64,000 nt of DNA from Parabacteroides acidifaciens (GTDB lineage Bacteria > Bacteroidota > Bacteroidia > Bacteroidales > Tannerellaceae), in contig NZ_QREV01000015.1 of NCBI RefSeq assembly GCF_003363715.1, positions 6,071-70,070 on the forward strand, read 5' to 3'. Positions 46,373 to 54,662 of the stretch are shown here, piece after piece. The translations under genes and the position numbers were made by a program. The notes beneath the pieces are model-generated. The model made no database searches, was not told where the DNA came from, and saw only the letters and a program-made list of their open reading frames with translations. Numbering within the stretch: position 1 is the first letter of the stretch; each line of letters begins with the position of its first letter.

Positions 46373-46435
46373 AACCCTTCACCTTTTCCTGCATAAACAT
46401 TAATTTATATGTGGCAGGAGCGGGTGAAGGGTTTT
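46373..46435 (+). terminator. Terminator after sufE
   Basis: AACCCTTCACC pairs perfectly with GGTGAAGGGTT (11 bp), with a second inner pairing of CCTGC/GCAGG, followed by TTTTG. It closes the gyrB-side gene group before the HigBA module. Confidence 0.8.
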
Positions 46436-46457
46436 GCTCTAAATAATACTCATTTCA

Positions 46458-46489
46458 TTTGCTTAAATGTCATTTATAAATTACCTTTG
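46458..46489 (+). promoter_or_regulatory. Promoter of higBA
   Basis: TTTG at 46458-46461, 20 bases, then TACCTTTG at 46482-46489. The ATG of the toxin gene at 46494 lies only 4 bases after the -7 box, so the message would have almost no leader. Confidence 0.65.
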
Positions 46490-46493
46490 CTCA

Positions 46494-46850
46494 ATGAAAA
46501 AAGCAAGAGAAGTCATTACATACAAATCTTACTTTGATGATTTCTTTAGAGAACAATCTCCTAAGGTCAGAACTAAAATCATTAAAGTATTAGATATTAT
46601 TGAGCAGATAGACCGTATCCCTATCACTTACTTAAAGTATATTGAAGGTACTGACGGCTTGTTTGAAATTCGAGTACAGTTAGGAAATAATATATTCCGT
46701 ATCTTTTGCTTTTTTGATGGCAACAAATTGGTCGTTCTTTTAAGTGGCTTTCAAAAGAAAACACAAAAGACACCAGCTGACGAAATTAACAAAGCTGTAC
46801 GCTTAAAGAATGAATATTATAACGAAAAAGAGAAGGAGAATAAAATATGA
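46494..46850 (+). CDS. higB: HigB-type toxin (RelE/ParE superfamily, Gp49-like)
   Basis: A 118-residue protein of the Gp49/HigB group: REVITYKSYFDDFFREQSPKVRTK, then LFEIRVQLGNNIFRIFCFFDGNKLVVLLSGFQKKTQKTP, a clear family core. Members are ribosome-dependent mRNA interferases, here probably neutralised by the following XRE protein. The ATG at 46494 fits the family start; the longer frame from 46467 overlaps the promoter. Toxin-first order is typical of HigBA. Its stop overlaps the higA ATG by 4 bases. Confidence 0.88.
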   Translation: MKKAREVITYKSYFDDFFREQSPKVRTKIIKVLDIIEQIDRIPITYLKYIEGTDGLFEIRVQLGNNIFRIFCFFDGNKLVVLLSGFQKKTQKTPADEINKAVRLKNEYYNEKEKENKI

Positions 46851-47137
46851 ATACAACATCATTAGATCAGATAAAGGATCGTTATTATGGCGAAGTGGGA
46901 ACTCCGGAACGCAATCAACTTGAAAGGGATTTGGAATCTCTTCGCATTGGTGTAAAGATCAGGGCCGCACGTGAAAAACAAGCAATGACACAAGCTGAAC
47001 TTGCTGAACGTGTAGAGAAAAAGCGTTCTTTTATTTCAAAAGTCGAGAACGATGGCGGTAATATTACCCTCAAAACACTCTATGATATAGTTGAGCGTGG
47101 ATTAGGCGGTAAGCTTAAAATTGAGGTCCAACTATAA
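46847..47137 (+). CDS. higA: HigA-type antitoxin (XRE family)
   Basis: A 96-residue helix-turn-helix protein: LRIGVKIRAAREKQAMTQAELAERVEKKRSFISKVEND is a classical XRE domain at about residues 32-85, followed by ITLKTLYDIVERGLGGKLKIEV. Expected to bind and neutralise HigB and to repress its own promoter at 46458-46489. Starts by ATGA overlap with higB, so the two are translated together. Confidence 0.88.
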   Translation: MNTTSLDQIKDRYYGEVGTPERNQLERDLESLRIGVKIRAAREKQAMTQAELAERVEKKRSFISKVENDGGNITLKTLYDIVERGLGGKLKIEVQL

Positions 47138-47229
47138 GACAATTGACTTCCAACGGCTGACACTCGGAATCTTTCCGTACATTAATGATATTTAACCGCT
47201 GCAAAGTATTCGTATCTTATTTATTTGGA

Positions 47230-47237
47230 TAGATTTG
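47230..47237 (+). promoter_or_regulatory. -7 box of first propeller lipoprotein gene
   Basis: TAGATTTG, followed by CGAAAA; the same TAGATTTGCG string occurs before the third propeller gene (49697). It lies 35 bases before the ATG. Confidence 0.55.
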
Positions 47238-47272
47238 CGAAAACATCGTAATCTATTCAATTTGATAATACC

Positions 47273-48427
47273 ATGAAGAAAACAAGCATCCTTTTAATCG
47301 CCCTCCTGCTCACATTAGCGGGATGCAGTGATGGCAAGCAATCGGCAGACAGCCTGATTACCATTGACGTTTCGAAAAGCTATCCTAAAAAAGAACTGAT
47401 TCTTCAAGATTTTATGGATGTGGAATATATTCCGCTGGAAACCAATGACGAGTTTCTTACACAAGGGGCAGTACAGGATGTAGGAAAAGAATACTTATTG
47501 GTGAAAAACAGAAATAATGACGGGGATATCTTTATTTTTGACAGAAAAACCGGTAAAGGAGTAAGGAAGATAAACCGGCAAGGACAAGGGGTGGAAGAAT
47601 ATACAAGGATTAATGGGATGATTCTCGATGAAAGTAATAGTGAAATATTCGTAATATCGATGGGGAATAAAATCTTAGTGTACGATCTTTACGGACAATT
47701 CAAACGGTGTTTGAATCTTGATCGGGAAGTGTTATCTGTTTTTGATTATGACAAATCTAATTTGATTGGCTACGATATGTCGGATTATCATAATAAAGGA
47801 AAAGATAGAAGCAAATCGTACCATGTCATTATATCAAAACAGGATGGAAGTATCACCCGGGAAATCTTTATTCCTTTTAAAACGATCAACACACCGATTG
47901 TGACTAATGGGGATGGATTTGTAGCAAATTATTCTTACCAAATACGCCTGAGCCACGGCAAATGTACACTTATTGAAACATCAGCCGATACTTTGTATAA
48001 CTATGCACCGGATGGAACATTAAGTCCCTTTATTGTAAGAACGCCTTCTGCACAGGCCATGACACCTGAAGTTTTTCTTTATATGGGTATTTATACCGAC
48101 CGCTATGACTTTATGGAAGCCGTTAAAAATGTATTTAACTTCGAAAAGGGTAACGGATTCTTTGCGGATGTACTGATGTACGACAAGGAAGAAAAAGCCA
48201 TCTATCAAGTTACCGTATGCAATGGTGACTATGCAGAAAAAAGACCTGTAGCCATGACAGCGAAACCAATTAATCGCGACGTCGAAAACGTCGCCAGCTT
48301 AAATGCATCCCAGCTTGTCGAGATTTACAAGAAAGGCCAACTGAAAGATGGCAAATTGAAAGAAATCGCCTCAAGGTTGGATGAAGAAGACAATCCGGTG
48401 ATTATGTTGGTAAAGCAAAAGAAATAA
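47273..48427 (+). CDS. 6-bladed beta-propeller lipoprotein, paralogue 1
   Basis: A 384-residue lipoprotein: signal MKKTSILLIALLLTLAGCSD with the lipobox LAGC. The family opening LILQDFMDVEYIPLETNDEF is followed by blade-like repeats (KEYLLVKNRNNDGDIFIFDR, GKGVRKINRQGQGVEEYTRI, SNSEIFVISMGNKILVYDL). NHL/6-bladed propeller lipoproteins of this type (DUF4934/DUF4221-like) are abundant in Bacteroidetes and often lie near SusCD systems; their ligand or role is unknown. First of three tandem paralogues and a truncated fourth, and 9 kb from a fifth inside the PUL. Confidence 0.85.
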   Translation: MKKTSILLIALLLTLAGCSDGKQSADSLITIDVSKSYPKKELILQDFMDVEYIPLETNDEFLTQGAVQDVGKEYLLVKNRNNDGDIFIFDRKTGKGVRKINRQGQGVEEYTRINGMILDESNSEIFVISMGNKILVYDLYGQFKRCLNLDREVLSVFDYDKSNLIGYDMSDYHNKGKDRSKSYHVIISKQDGSITREIFIPFKTINTPIVTNGDGFVANYSYQIRLSHGKCTLIETSADTLYNYAPDGTLSPFIVRTPSAQAMTPEVFLYMGIYTDRYDFMEAVKNVFNFEKGNGFFADVLMYDKEEKAIYQVTVCNGDYAEKRPVAMTAKPINRDVENVASLNASQLVEIYKKGQLKDGKLKEIASRLDEEDNPVIMLVKQKK

Positions 48428-48463
48428 CATACGGAACAGAAAATATAAACTAAAAATAAAGTG

Positions 48464-49624
48464 ATGAAGAAAGCAAACATTCTTTTAATAGCCACCCTGT
48501 TCGCAATGGCGGGATGCAGCGGTGGCAAGCAAGCGGCGGACGACCTAATTACTGTTGACGTTACAGCTAATTATCCGGAAAAAGAACTGGTTCTACAGGA
48601 TATTATGGATGTGGAATATGTTCCTTTGGAAACAACGGATGAATTTGTAACTAAAGGGGTTGTGAAAGCGATCGGTAAGGATATCTTATTGGTAACGAAC
48701 CAAAATGACGGGAATATTTTTGTTTTTGACAGAAAGACCGGTAAAGGTTTGAAAAAGATCAACCGTATGGGGCAAGGCGGCGAAGAGTATTCATTCGCCA
48801 CCTACATCGCCCTGGATGAAGATAAAGGGGAAATGTTTGTCGCAGACTATGGAACAAAGAAAATATTGGTGTACGACCTGTCCGGGAACTTTAAGAGAAG
48901 TTTCAAATATGCAGACACCAGCCATTATGACGATCTGTTCAATTATGACAAGGACCATTTGATCAGTTATAAGAAATATTGGACACCGAAAGAAAGCGAG
49001 CAGGCATGCCATATCCTCATTTCCAAGCAAGACGGTAGCATCGCCCGTGAAATCCAGATTCCGTCTAAAGAAATGGAAACGCCGGTCGTGACAAAGGATG
49101 AATTCGTTATCGCACCTGAATTCCATCTAACATTCCCCAACCATACGGATTGGTCACTTGTAAACACATCGTCCGATACCATCTACCGCTATTTTCCGGA
49201 TGGCAACATAAAGCCCTTGATCGCACGGACTCCTTCCATACACGCGATGGAAACGAAAGTCTTTCTCTTCCCCACCGTCATTACCGACCGCTATTATTTC
49301 ATGCGAACCATGAAGAAAGAAGTGGACTTCAAAACGTTTAAAGGATTCCCGAGTACCGACTTGGTATATGATAAACAGGAAAACGCCCTGTTCCAATATA
49401 CTTTATGCAATGCTGATTATTCGAACAAGCAGCAAGTATCATTGGGACTAAACTTCAATGGCATTGTCAATCAAGAGATCGCAACCTGCCAATCTTTAGA
49501 AGCGGCAGATCTGATCGAGGCCAACGATAAAGGCCAACTGAAAGGCCGGTTGAAAGAAATTGCCGCCGGATTGGATGAGGAAGCAAATGCCGTAATCATG
49601 TTGGTCAAGTATAAACAAGAGTAA
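48464..49624 (+). CDS. 6-bladed beta-propeller lipoprotein, paralogue 2
   Basis: A 386-residue lipoprotein: signal MKKANILLIATLFAMAGCSG with the lipobox MAGC. It follows the same plan as paralogue 1 (LVLQDIMDVEYVPLETTDEF, DGNIFVFDRKTGKGLKKINR, GEMFVADYGTKKILVYDLSG, TDWSLVNTSSDTIYRYFPDG). I chose the ATG at 48464, one codon inside a possible GTG start. It lies 36 bases after paralogue 1 with no terminator between, so they are probably co-transcribed. Closely related to paralogues 1 and 3, implying local duplication. Confidence 0.85.
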   Translation: MKKANILLIATLFAMAGCSGGKQAADDLITVDVTANYPEKELVLQDIMDVEYVPLETTDEFVTKGVVKAIGKDILLVTNQNDGNIFVFDRKTGKGLKKINRMGQGGEEYSFATYIALDEDKGEMFVADYGTKKILVYDLSGNFKRSFKYADTSHYDDLFNYDKDHLISYKKYWTPKESEQACHILISKQDGSIAREIQIPSKEMETPVVTKDEFVIAPEFHLTFPNHTDWSLVNTSSDTIYRYFPDGNIKPLIARTPSIHAMETKVFLFPTVITDRYYFMRTMKKEVDFKTFKGFPSTDLVYDKQENALFQYTLCNADYSNKQQVSLGLNFNGIVNQEIATCQSLEAADLIEANDKGQLKGRLKEIAAGLDEEANAVIMLVKYKQE

Positions 49625-49696
49625 TCCCGCGCTCCCAATCTTTCGTCCATTAACAACGTTTAACCAGAGAAACGCCATGCTTCTACTTAATTAAAG

Positions 49697-49704
49697 TAGA
49701 TTTG
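49697..49704 (+). promoter_or_regulatory. -7 box of third propeller lipoprotein gene
   Basis: TAGATTTG followed by CGTAAAAAT; this matches the box and its downstream leader before paralogue 1, so the promoter appears to have been duplicated with the gene. Confidence 0.55.
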
Positions 49705-49750
49705 CGTAAAAATAGTAATTTATTATTCAACGTCTTAAATCTACAATGTT

Positions 49751-50905
49751 ATGAAAAAAATAAACAGCCTCCTAATCGCCACCCTGTTCGCACTGGCAGG
49801 ATGCGGAGACAGTAAACCACCGACAGAGGATCTCATCACGGTGGATGTCACAGCAAACTATCCGAAGAAAGAACTGGTTCTACAGGACTTTATGGATGTG
49901 GAATATATTCCGTTGGAAACAACGGATGAATTTGTCTGCCAAGGTATTGTACGAGCAGTAAGTAATAATTTGTTGATTATTACAAACAAGAAAAACGATG
50001 GAGATATTTTTATTTATGATCGAAACGGGAAAGCTTTGAGAATCATTAATCGTAGAGGACAAGGTGGAGAAGAATACAATAGTATATCGAGCATTACTTT
50101 GGATGAGAATCGCAATGAATTGTTTGTTTGTGATTCATATTCACATACTATTTTGATATATGATTTGGAGGGGAATTTCAAACGTAGGTTGGCAACCGAC
50201 AAAAATAAGATATTTTATAATGTATATGATTTTGACCAAGAACATCTGATCGTGCATGATTCTTTTAATGAAAACACGACTGCCGATCTTTATACAGGAC
50301 AGTCATTTATGTTAATATCCAAGCAAGAAGGCTATATTACAAAAGAAATTCAGATTCCATTTAAAGAGAAAAAATCAGTTGTAACACGATTTACGGATGA
50401 AAGTGGCATGACTTATGTATTCCAGCCCAATACTTTTTATCCTATAGTCCCTTATCTTGACGATTATGTATTGTTGGAAGCATCAGCAGATACATTATAC
50501 AAATATTCATCTTTATCTACAATGAAACCGTTCATAGTACGGACACCGTCTATTCAATCCATGAATCCGGAAGGTTTTCTTTTCCCACTTATGTTAACTG
50601 AGCGTTATTGCTTTTTGGCAATATTCATAAAGGGAAGTGGTTATCAGGATGTAATGTACGACAAGTACGAGAATACCTGTTTTCAATATCAAGTATATAA
50701 CAAAGATTATACAAAGAATGAAGAAGTATCTTTTAAGTCAAAACCATTAAATAGGGAAATCCCCTCTTGCCAATCCTTAGATGCTTCAAAATTGGTTAAT
50801 GATTATCAGAAAGGGTGGTTGAAAGGTCGACTGAAAGAAATTGCTTCTACAATGAAAGAGGATGACAATCCTGTAATCATGTTGATCAAGTATAAGCAAA
50901 AATAA
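49751..50905 (+). CDS. 6-bladed beta-propeller lipoprotein, paralogue 3
   Basis: A 384-residue lipoprotein: signal MKKINSLLIATLFALAGCGD with the lipobox LAGC. It carries the same LVLQDFMDVEYIPLETTDEF opening and propeller strands (NELFVCDSYSHTILIYDLEG, SKQEGYITKEIQIPF, YVLLEASADTLYKYSSL). The middle of the gene is more AT-rich than the two upstream paralogues. It ends 20 bases before the start of a fourth, truncated copy. Function unknown; probably periplasmic or surface-anchored. Confidence 0.85.
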   Translation: MKKINSLLIATLFALAGCGDSKPPTEDLITVDVTANYPKKELVLQDFMDVEYIPLETTDEFVCQGIVRAVSNNLLIITNKKNDGDIFIYDRNGKALRIINRRGQGGEEYNSISSITLDENRNELFVCDSYSHTILIYDLEGNFKRRLATDKNKIFYNVYDFDQEHLIVHDSFNENTTADLYTGQSFMLISKQEGYITKEIQIPFKEKKSVVTRFTDESGMTYVFQPNTFYPIVPYLDDYVLLEASADTLYKYSSLSTMKPFIVRTPSIQSMNPEGFLFPLMLTERYCFLAIFIKGSGYQDVMYDKYENTCFQYQVYNKDYTKNEEVSFKSKPLNREIPSCQSLDASKLVNDYQKGWLKGRLKEIASTMKEDDNPVIMLIKYKQK

Positions 50906-50925
50906 ACTTCTTAAATCCATGAGAT

Positions 50926-51009
50926 ATGAAAAACGTAAATCCAATTTTAATCATGCTATTGTTCGCTATGGCGGGATGCGGCGGAGACAAACAAGGGCTC
51001 ACCCGATAA
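50926..51009 (+). pseudogene. Truncated 6-bladed propeller lipoprotein, paralogue 4
   Basis: ATG at 50926 opens MKNVNPILIMLLFAMAGCGG, a lipoprotein signal nearly the same as those of the three upstream paralogues. It then runs into the left inverted repeat of the 624-bp element and stops at 51007-51009 after 27 codons. No propeller sequence remains between the right inverted repeat and rnhB, so the rest of the gene was lost. This is a broken gene at the insertion point, not a small functional one. Confidence 0.8.
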
Positions 51010-51618
51010 TCATTGGGGATAAATAAATTCATTATTTGGCAAAAGAGAGCCTGCGGCAGAGGGGGCTTATTGTAAAAAACGTATTTTTCCGGTTCGAAAG
51101 ACATCCGAAATAAAACAAATGTTAATCCGCTTTTTTGATCTCAAAAAGGGACTTTTTCTCCTTTTTTGAGTGTTTTTAGTCATTATGACCGTCCTCTTTG
51201 CCATTACGACCGTGCTAATGTGTAGTGCACTCGGCACCTCGCGAAGATTAGGACGGTCGTAATGACGATTAGGACGGTCGTAATTGGAAAGAGGACCATC
51301 TTTAGGGCAAAAAAGGCCCTAAATTTCCTTGAGATATTTGGAACGCCGTCCGTTTTATTTTCAAATATTCGATTCTCCAGGAGTTAAGCTTTATCACTTT
51401 GCTGATATTTTCTGTTTTTGGTAATCAAATTGTACGCTTTTTCAGATAACTTGCGCACCTCACTCCATCTGTTGTCAGTAAAGAAGATTAAAACCGTGAA
51501 AAGAGTCAATCTAAAATCGATCAACTTTTCGGACGAAATAGAAAAACGCCCAAAAAGAGGGTTATTGTATAATTTGCCTCATCCTTGTGGTTATCCCCAA
51601 TGATTATCGGGTGAGCCC
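50995..51618. mobile_element. 624-bp element with 28-bp terminal inverted repeats
   Basis: Left end 50995-51022 (GGGCTCACCCGATAATC...) and right end 51591-51618 (...GATTATCGGGTGAGCCC) are perfect 28-bp inverted repeats. Between them there is no ORF of note, but a full copy of the dispersed 463-bp repeat (51113-51575) and, at 51038-51058, a segment with GAGAGCCTGCGGCA also found at 10335-10355. No clear target duplication (at most the two bases AA). Resembles a MITE-like non-autonomous element or a site-specific recombination cassette. It truncates the fourth propeller gene. Confidence 0.75.
51113..51575. repeat. Dispersed non-coding repeat, copy 2 (463 bp)
   Basis: Partner of copy 1 at 35636-36099, same orientation. 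The four 13-bp sites are at 51182-51194 (ATTATGACCGTCC), 51203-51215 (ATTACGACCGTGC), then reversed at 51251-51263 and 51272-51284 (GGACGGTCGTAAT twice). Start-to-start spacing is 21, 48, 21, as in copy 1. The central TAGTGCACTCGGCA is conserved. A 12-bp hairpin (CTCAAAAAGGGA with TCCTTTTTTGAG, one wobble pair) lies near the left end. Confidence 0.85.
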
Positions 51619-51717
51619 AAACCTCTCATACTCTTTATAACATACAATTCAATGCTTATGCGGAATAAACAAACGATTGAAGGGTTTGCTCCGGAAGAAT
51701 TAAATTACTGTTCCGGT

Positions 51718-52317
51718 TCAGAATTGCAGTGTAAGTTGTTCCGGCAGTAAGGTGAATGTCTTGCGGTGATACGGAGTAATCCCGCATTCCCGAATGGCTT
51801 CGCGATGGGCTTTCGTCGGATAGCCTTTATTCTCTTTCCAGTGGTAAGCGGGATATTCCAGGTCGAGGCTGTCCATATAATCGTCACGATAGGTTTTTGC
51901 CAGGATAGAGGCGGCTGCGATACTCAGGTATTTGCCGTCGCCTTTCACAACTGTCGTATGCTGGATCTCGGGATAGGGCGTGAAGCGGTTTCCATCGATC
52001 AGCAGGTGTTCAGGCTTGACCTTCAGTTGTTCGATCGCCCGGTGCATAGCCAGAAAAGAGGCTTTCAGTATATTGATCTTGTCAATCTCTTCGGGGGTAA
52101 CAATACCGACAGCCCAAGCAATCGCCTCCTGCTCAATAACAGGACGGAGTGCATAACGTTTCTTCTCACTCAACTGCTTGCTGTCATTCAGCTCTTCATT
52201 ATGAAAATCAGGAGGAAGGATCACTGCTGCTGCAAACACCGAACCCGCCAGACATCCACGACCGGCCTCATCACATCCGGCTTCTATACGATTTGCTTCT
52301 AAGTAGGGTAGTAACAT
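51718..52317 (-). CDS. rnhB: Ribonuclease HII
   Basis: A 199-residue enzyme that cuts the RNA strand of RNA-DNA hybrids and removes single misincorporated ribonucleotides. The first catalytic motif is [29 protein letters not shown] and [22 protein letters not shown] follow in order, all as in RnhB. Length is normal. It is the housekeeping gene nearest the right end of the 624-bp element. The toxin-antitoxin pair lies directly upstream on the same strand, 2 bases away. Confidence 0.95.
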   Translation of the reverse strand: MLLPYLEANRIEAGCDEAGRGCLAGSVFAAAVILPPDFHNEELNDSKQLSEKKRYALRPVIEQEAIAWAVGIVTPEEIDKINILKASFLAMHRAIEQLKVKPEHLLIDGNRFTPYPEIQHTTVVKGDGKYLSIAAASILAKTYRDDYMDSLDLEYPAYHWKENKGYPTKAHREAIRECGITPYHRKTFTLLPEQLTLQF

Positions 52318-52319
52318 AG

Positions 52320-52637
52320 TTAATCAACTGCTTTTATCAAATCTATTAAATGTTGAGGATCTTGTCTACAATCCCATAGGAGATGGATAAAAATATAATT
52401 ATCTTCAACAGTATAAATAATCTTATTATGCTTAATCACAAGATAACGATAGTTCAGGGGCTCTTTTTCCAAAAGTAATTCAACAGTACCCATATCCGGG
52501 AATGATTTCAAAAGAAAGATCTTATTTTCAATCTCATCTCTGACACGAAGAGTTACACGTCTTCCATAAGTTGCTTTCAAGTAATAAAGCAAATCTGCTA
52601 CTTGTTGCTTAAAAAGCCTACTCGACCGAATCTCCAT
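52320..52637 (-). CDS. RelE/ParE-family toxin
   Basis: A 105-residue basic protein with the ParE/RelE fold order: [22 protein letters not shown] helices, [16 protein letters not shown], then strands [34 protein letters not shown]. The [13 protein letters not shown] and DCRQDP segments are typical of the ParE branch. Its ATG overlaps the stop of the small upstream gene by one base (TAATG), the usual antitoxin-first coupling. It lies 2 bases before rnhB, so rnhB expression may depend partly on this module (inference). Confidence 0.85.
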   Translation of the reverse strand: MEIRSSRLFKQQVADLLYYLKATYGRRVTLRVRDEIENKIFLLKSFPDMGTVELLLEKEPLNYRYLVIKHNKIIYTVEDNYIFIHLLWDCRQDPQHLIDLIKAVD

Positions 52638-52894
52638 TAGCGAAAAGATTGAAAGAAATCACGCATTTCCTGTTCTGAGACAAAAATGCCATTTTCTTTA
52701 TCCCGGTTAGTTTCCTTCAACATCTCCTTCACCTCTTCCAAAGTAAAACAATTCGGACGTTTCAGTTCCTGCTTTTCCATTCTGATCAGTTTACAGGCAA
52801 GGGCTTCCATATAGGAAACGGCCTCCTCGCTATTGCAAGTCTGCAACACTTCCAACGCCCAACTTTTCCGTTTTTGTAATTCTAATACAGTCAT
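52637..52894 (-). CDS. Putative antitoxin of the ParE-type pair
   Basis: An 85-residue acidic protein, MTVLELQKRKSWALEVLQTC, with a central helix (AVSYMEALACKLIRMEKQE) and the tail FTLEEVKEMLKETNRDKENG. No clear DNA-binding motif; the call rests on size, charge and one-base overlap with the toxin gene. The longer reading frame running back to 53149 lies over the VanZ-like gene and is not used. Start chosen at the ATG at 52894. Confidence 0.7.
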   Translation of the reverse strand: MTVLELQKRKSWALEVLQTCNSEEAVSYMEALACKLIRMEKQELKRPNCFTLEEVKEMLKETNRDKENGIFVSEQEMRDFFQSFR

Positions 52895-52947
52895 AAAACC
52901 TCCATGTTTAGATACAATACAAATGTAACATACTTTTATGATATAAG

Positions 52948-53355
52948 CTAACGAGTCCCGATCTTTCTTTTCATCATCCAGGGACGAAGGACGAAGTAGG
53001 AAAACAGTGTGGCGAGCGTAACACCGCAGATATTGGCAAGGAAGTCGAACCAGTCGCCCCCACGGTATGTAGTGCAGTATTCCTGCAAGAGTTCGATCGC
53101 ACCGCTCATCAGGATCGGACATAAGACCGCCCCAATCCAGGCATGCCACAACACATCGTCGTATTTACGGTGATTGCGCAGGAACTCGAGCCACAATACA
53201 CCGGACAAGCCTGCATACATACAGATATGTGCGATTTTGTCTATCCCCACAACCTTACTAACCTCTAACGAAGGCGGCTTAAAGAAAGAGAGATAGATCA
53301 CAACTGCAACGATCGTGAGCGAGACCGGATATTTCTTCAGATAATACAACACCAT
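52948..53355 (-). CDS. VanZ family membrane protein
   Basis: A 135-residue protein with four hydrophobic segments (YPVSLTIVAVVIYLSFF, ICMYAGLSGVLWLEFLR, AWIGAVLCPILMSGAIELLQ, FDFLANICGVTLATLFSYFVL). The VanZ signatures are GIDKIAHICMYAGLSG and GAIELLQEYCTTYRGGDWFDFLANICG. VanZ-like proteins are small membrane proteins, sometimes linked to glycopeptide tolerance; the housekeeping role is unknown and no resistance should be inferred. Adjacent to sufS on the same strand (17 bases). Confidence 0.85.
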   Translation of the reverse strand: MVLYYLKKYPVSLTIVAVVIYLSFFKPPSLEVSKVVGIDKIAHICMYAGLSGVLWLEFLRNHRKYDDVLWHAWIGAVLCPILMSGAIELLQEYCTTYRGGDWFDFLANICGVTLATLFSYFVLRPWMMKRKIGTR

Positions 53356-53372
53356 AAAAACGATTCCCTCTA

Positions 53373-54587
53373 TTAAAACATTTTCCGTACCCGTTCGATA
53401 CCGGCGGCAAAAACGTCAATCTCTTCTTTTGTATTATAGAACGAGAAAGAGGCGCGAACAGTCCCCTCGATCCCTAAATCCTGCATCAGCGGCTGGGCAC
53501 AATGGTGTCCCGTACGGACTGCAATGCCCAGACGGTCCAACAACATGCCCATATCATAATGATGGATATTGCCGACCAGGAAAGAGAGAACCGCCCCTTT
53601 ATGGGCTGCCTGTCCGAAGATACGCATACCATCAATTGCATTCAATTTTTCGGTTGCGTAACGGAGCAGTTCATCTTCATACGCTGCTATATTATCCATT
53701 CCCAAACGACCTACATAACGCAAGGCTTCTGCCAACGCCGTGCTACCGATATAGTCCGGCGTTCCGGCTTCAAACTTGAAAGGCAGTTCGTTGAAAGTCG
53801 TCTTCTCGAAAGAGACAGAAGCAATCATCTCTCCTCCTCCCTGATACGGCGGCAATTTGTCCAGCCATTCTTCCTTACCATATAGGACACCGATACCGGT
53901 CGGACCATATATCTTATGCCCGGAAAAGACATAGAACTCGGCATCCAGGTTCTGCACGTCCACCTTCAGATGGGGAACGGCCTGTGCACCGTCGATCAGC
54001 ACCGGTACATCGTGGTTGTGCGCTTCTTCTATAATCTCCTTTACCGGATTGACCGTACCGAGCACATTGGAAACATGCGTAACGGAAACCAACTTCGTCC
54101 TTTCCGAAAACAGGCTGCGGAATGTATCCATACAGAGTTCGCCTTTCTCATTCATCGGAATCACTTTTAGCGCGATACCTTTGCGGGCCGCCTGTATCTG
54201 CCAGGGGACGATATTGGAATGGTGCTCCATCACGGAAACGATCACCTCGTCGCCTGCCGACATACATTCGTCGGTAAAACTGGAAGCAATCAGATTGATC
54301 GCCTCTGTCGTCCCACGCGTAAAGATGATCTCGTTGGAAGAACGGGCATTCAGGAACTGCTGCACAGTCCGACGTGCATCTTCATGTGCTTCCGTAGCCG
54401 CCTGGCTCAGGAAATGGACACCGCGATGGATATTGGCATTCACATTATAGTAGCCGCTCTCTATCTTCTCCACCACACAGCGGGGCTTCTGAGTCGTCGC
54501 GCCATTGTCGAAATAAATAAGCGGCTTATCGTATATCTTATGATCCAGGATAGGGAAATCCTTCCGGATAGACTGTATATCTAACAT
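53373..54587 (-). CDS. sufS: Cysteine desulfurase SufS
   Basis: PLP enzyme that takes sulfur from cysteine for Fe-S cluster assembly, with SufE as acceptor. A 404-residue group II desulfurase: DFPILDHKIYDKPLIYFDNGATTQKP, VSVMEHHSNIVPWQ, VPVLIDGAQAVPHLKVD, PLP lysine in FYVFSGHKIYGPTGIGV, and the catalytic cysteine in VRTGHHCAQPLMQDLGIEG. Often clustered with sufBCD; those genes are not in the window, so it stands apart. sufE lies about 7 kb upstream in sequence on the other strand. Confidence 0.95.
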   Translation of the reverse strand: MLDIQSIRKDFPILDHKIYDKPLIYFDNGATTQKPRCVVEKIESGYYNVNANIHRGVHFLSQAATEAHEDARRTVQQFLNARSSNEIIFTRGTTEAINLIASSFTDECMSAGDEVIVSVMEHHSNIVPWQIQAARKGIALKVIPMNEKGELCMDTFRSLFSERTKLVSVTHVSNVLGTVNPVKEIIEEAHNHDVPVLIDGAQAVPHLKVDVQNLDAEFYVFSGHKIYGPTGIGVLYGKEEWLDKLPPYQGGGEMIASVSFEKTTFNELPFKFEAGTPDYIGSTALAEALRYVGRLGMDNIAAYEDELLRYATEKLNAIDGMRIFGQAAHKGAVLSFLVGNIHHYDMGMLLDRLGIAVRTGHHCAQPLMQDLGIEGTVRASFSFYNTKEEIDVFAAGIERVRKMF

Positions 54588-54662
54588 AACTGTATCTATT
54601 TAACTTAATAACAAGCGTCAAAGATACTATGTTTATCAGGTAAACGATCAATTGCAGCACAT

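Noticed and set aside
50995-51618. Invertible promoter (phase-variation switch) between the 28-bp repeats
   Set aside because: The stop of the broken lipoprotein gene lies inside the repeat itself, so inversion would not restore a frame, and no invertase gene is near. Kept only as a test in the findings.
52637-53149. 170-residue version of the antitoxin gene
   Set aside because: Its first 85 residues lie over the VanZ-like gene in another frame; the ATG at 52894 fits the overlap with the toxin and normal size.
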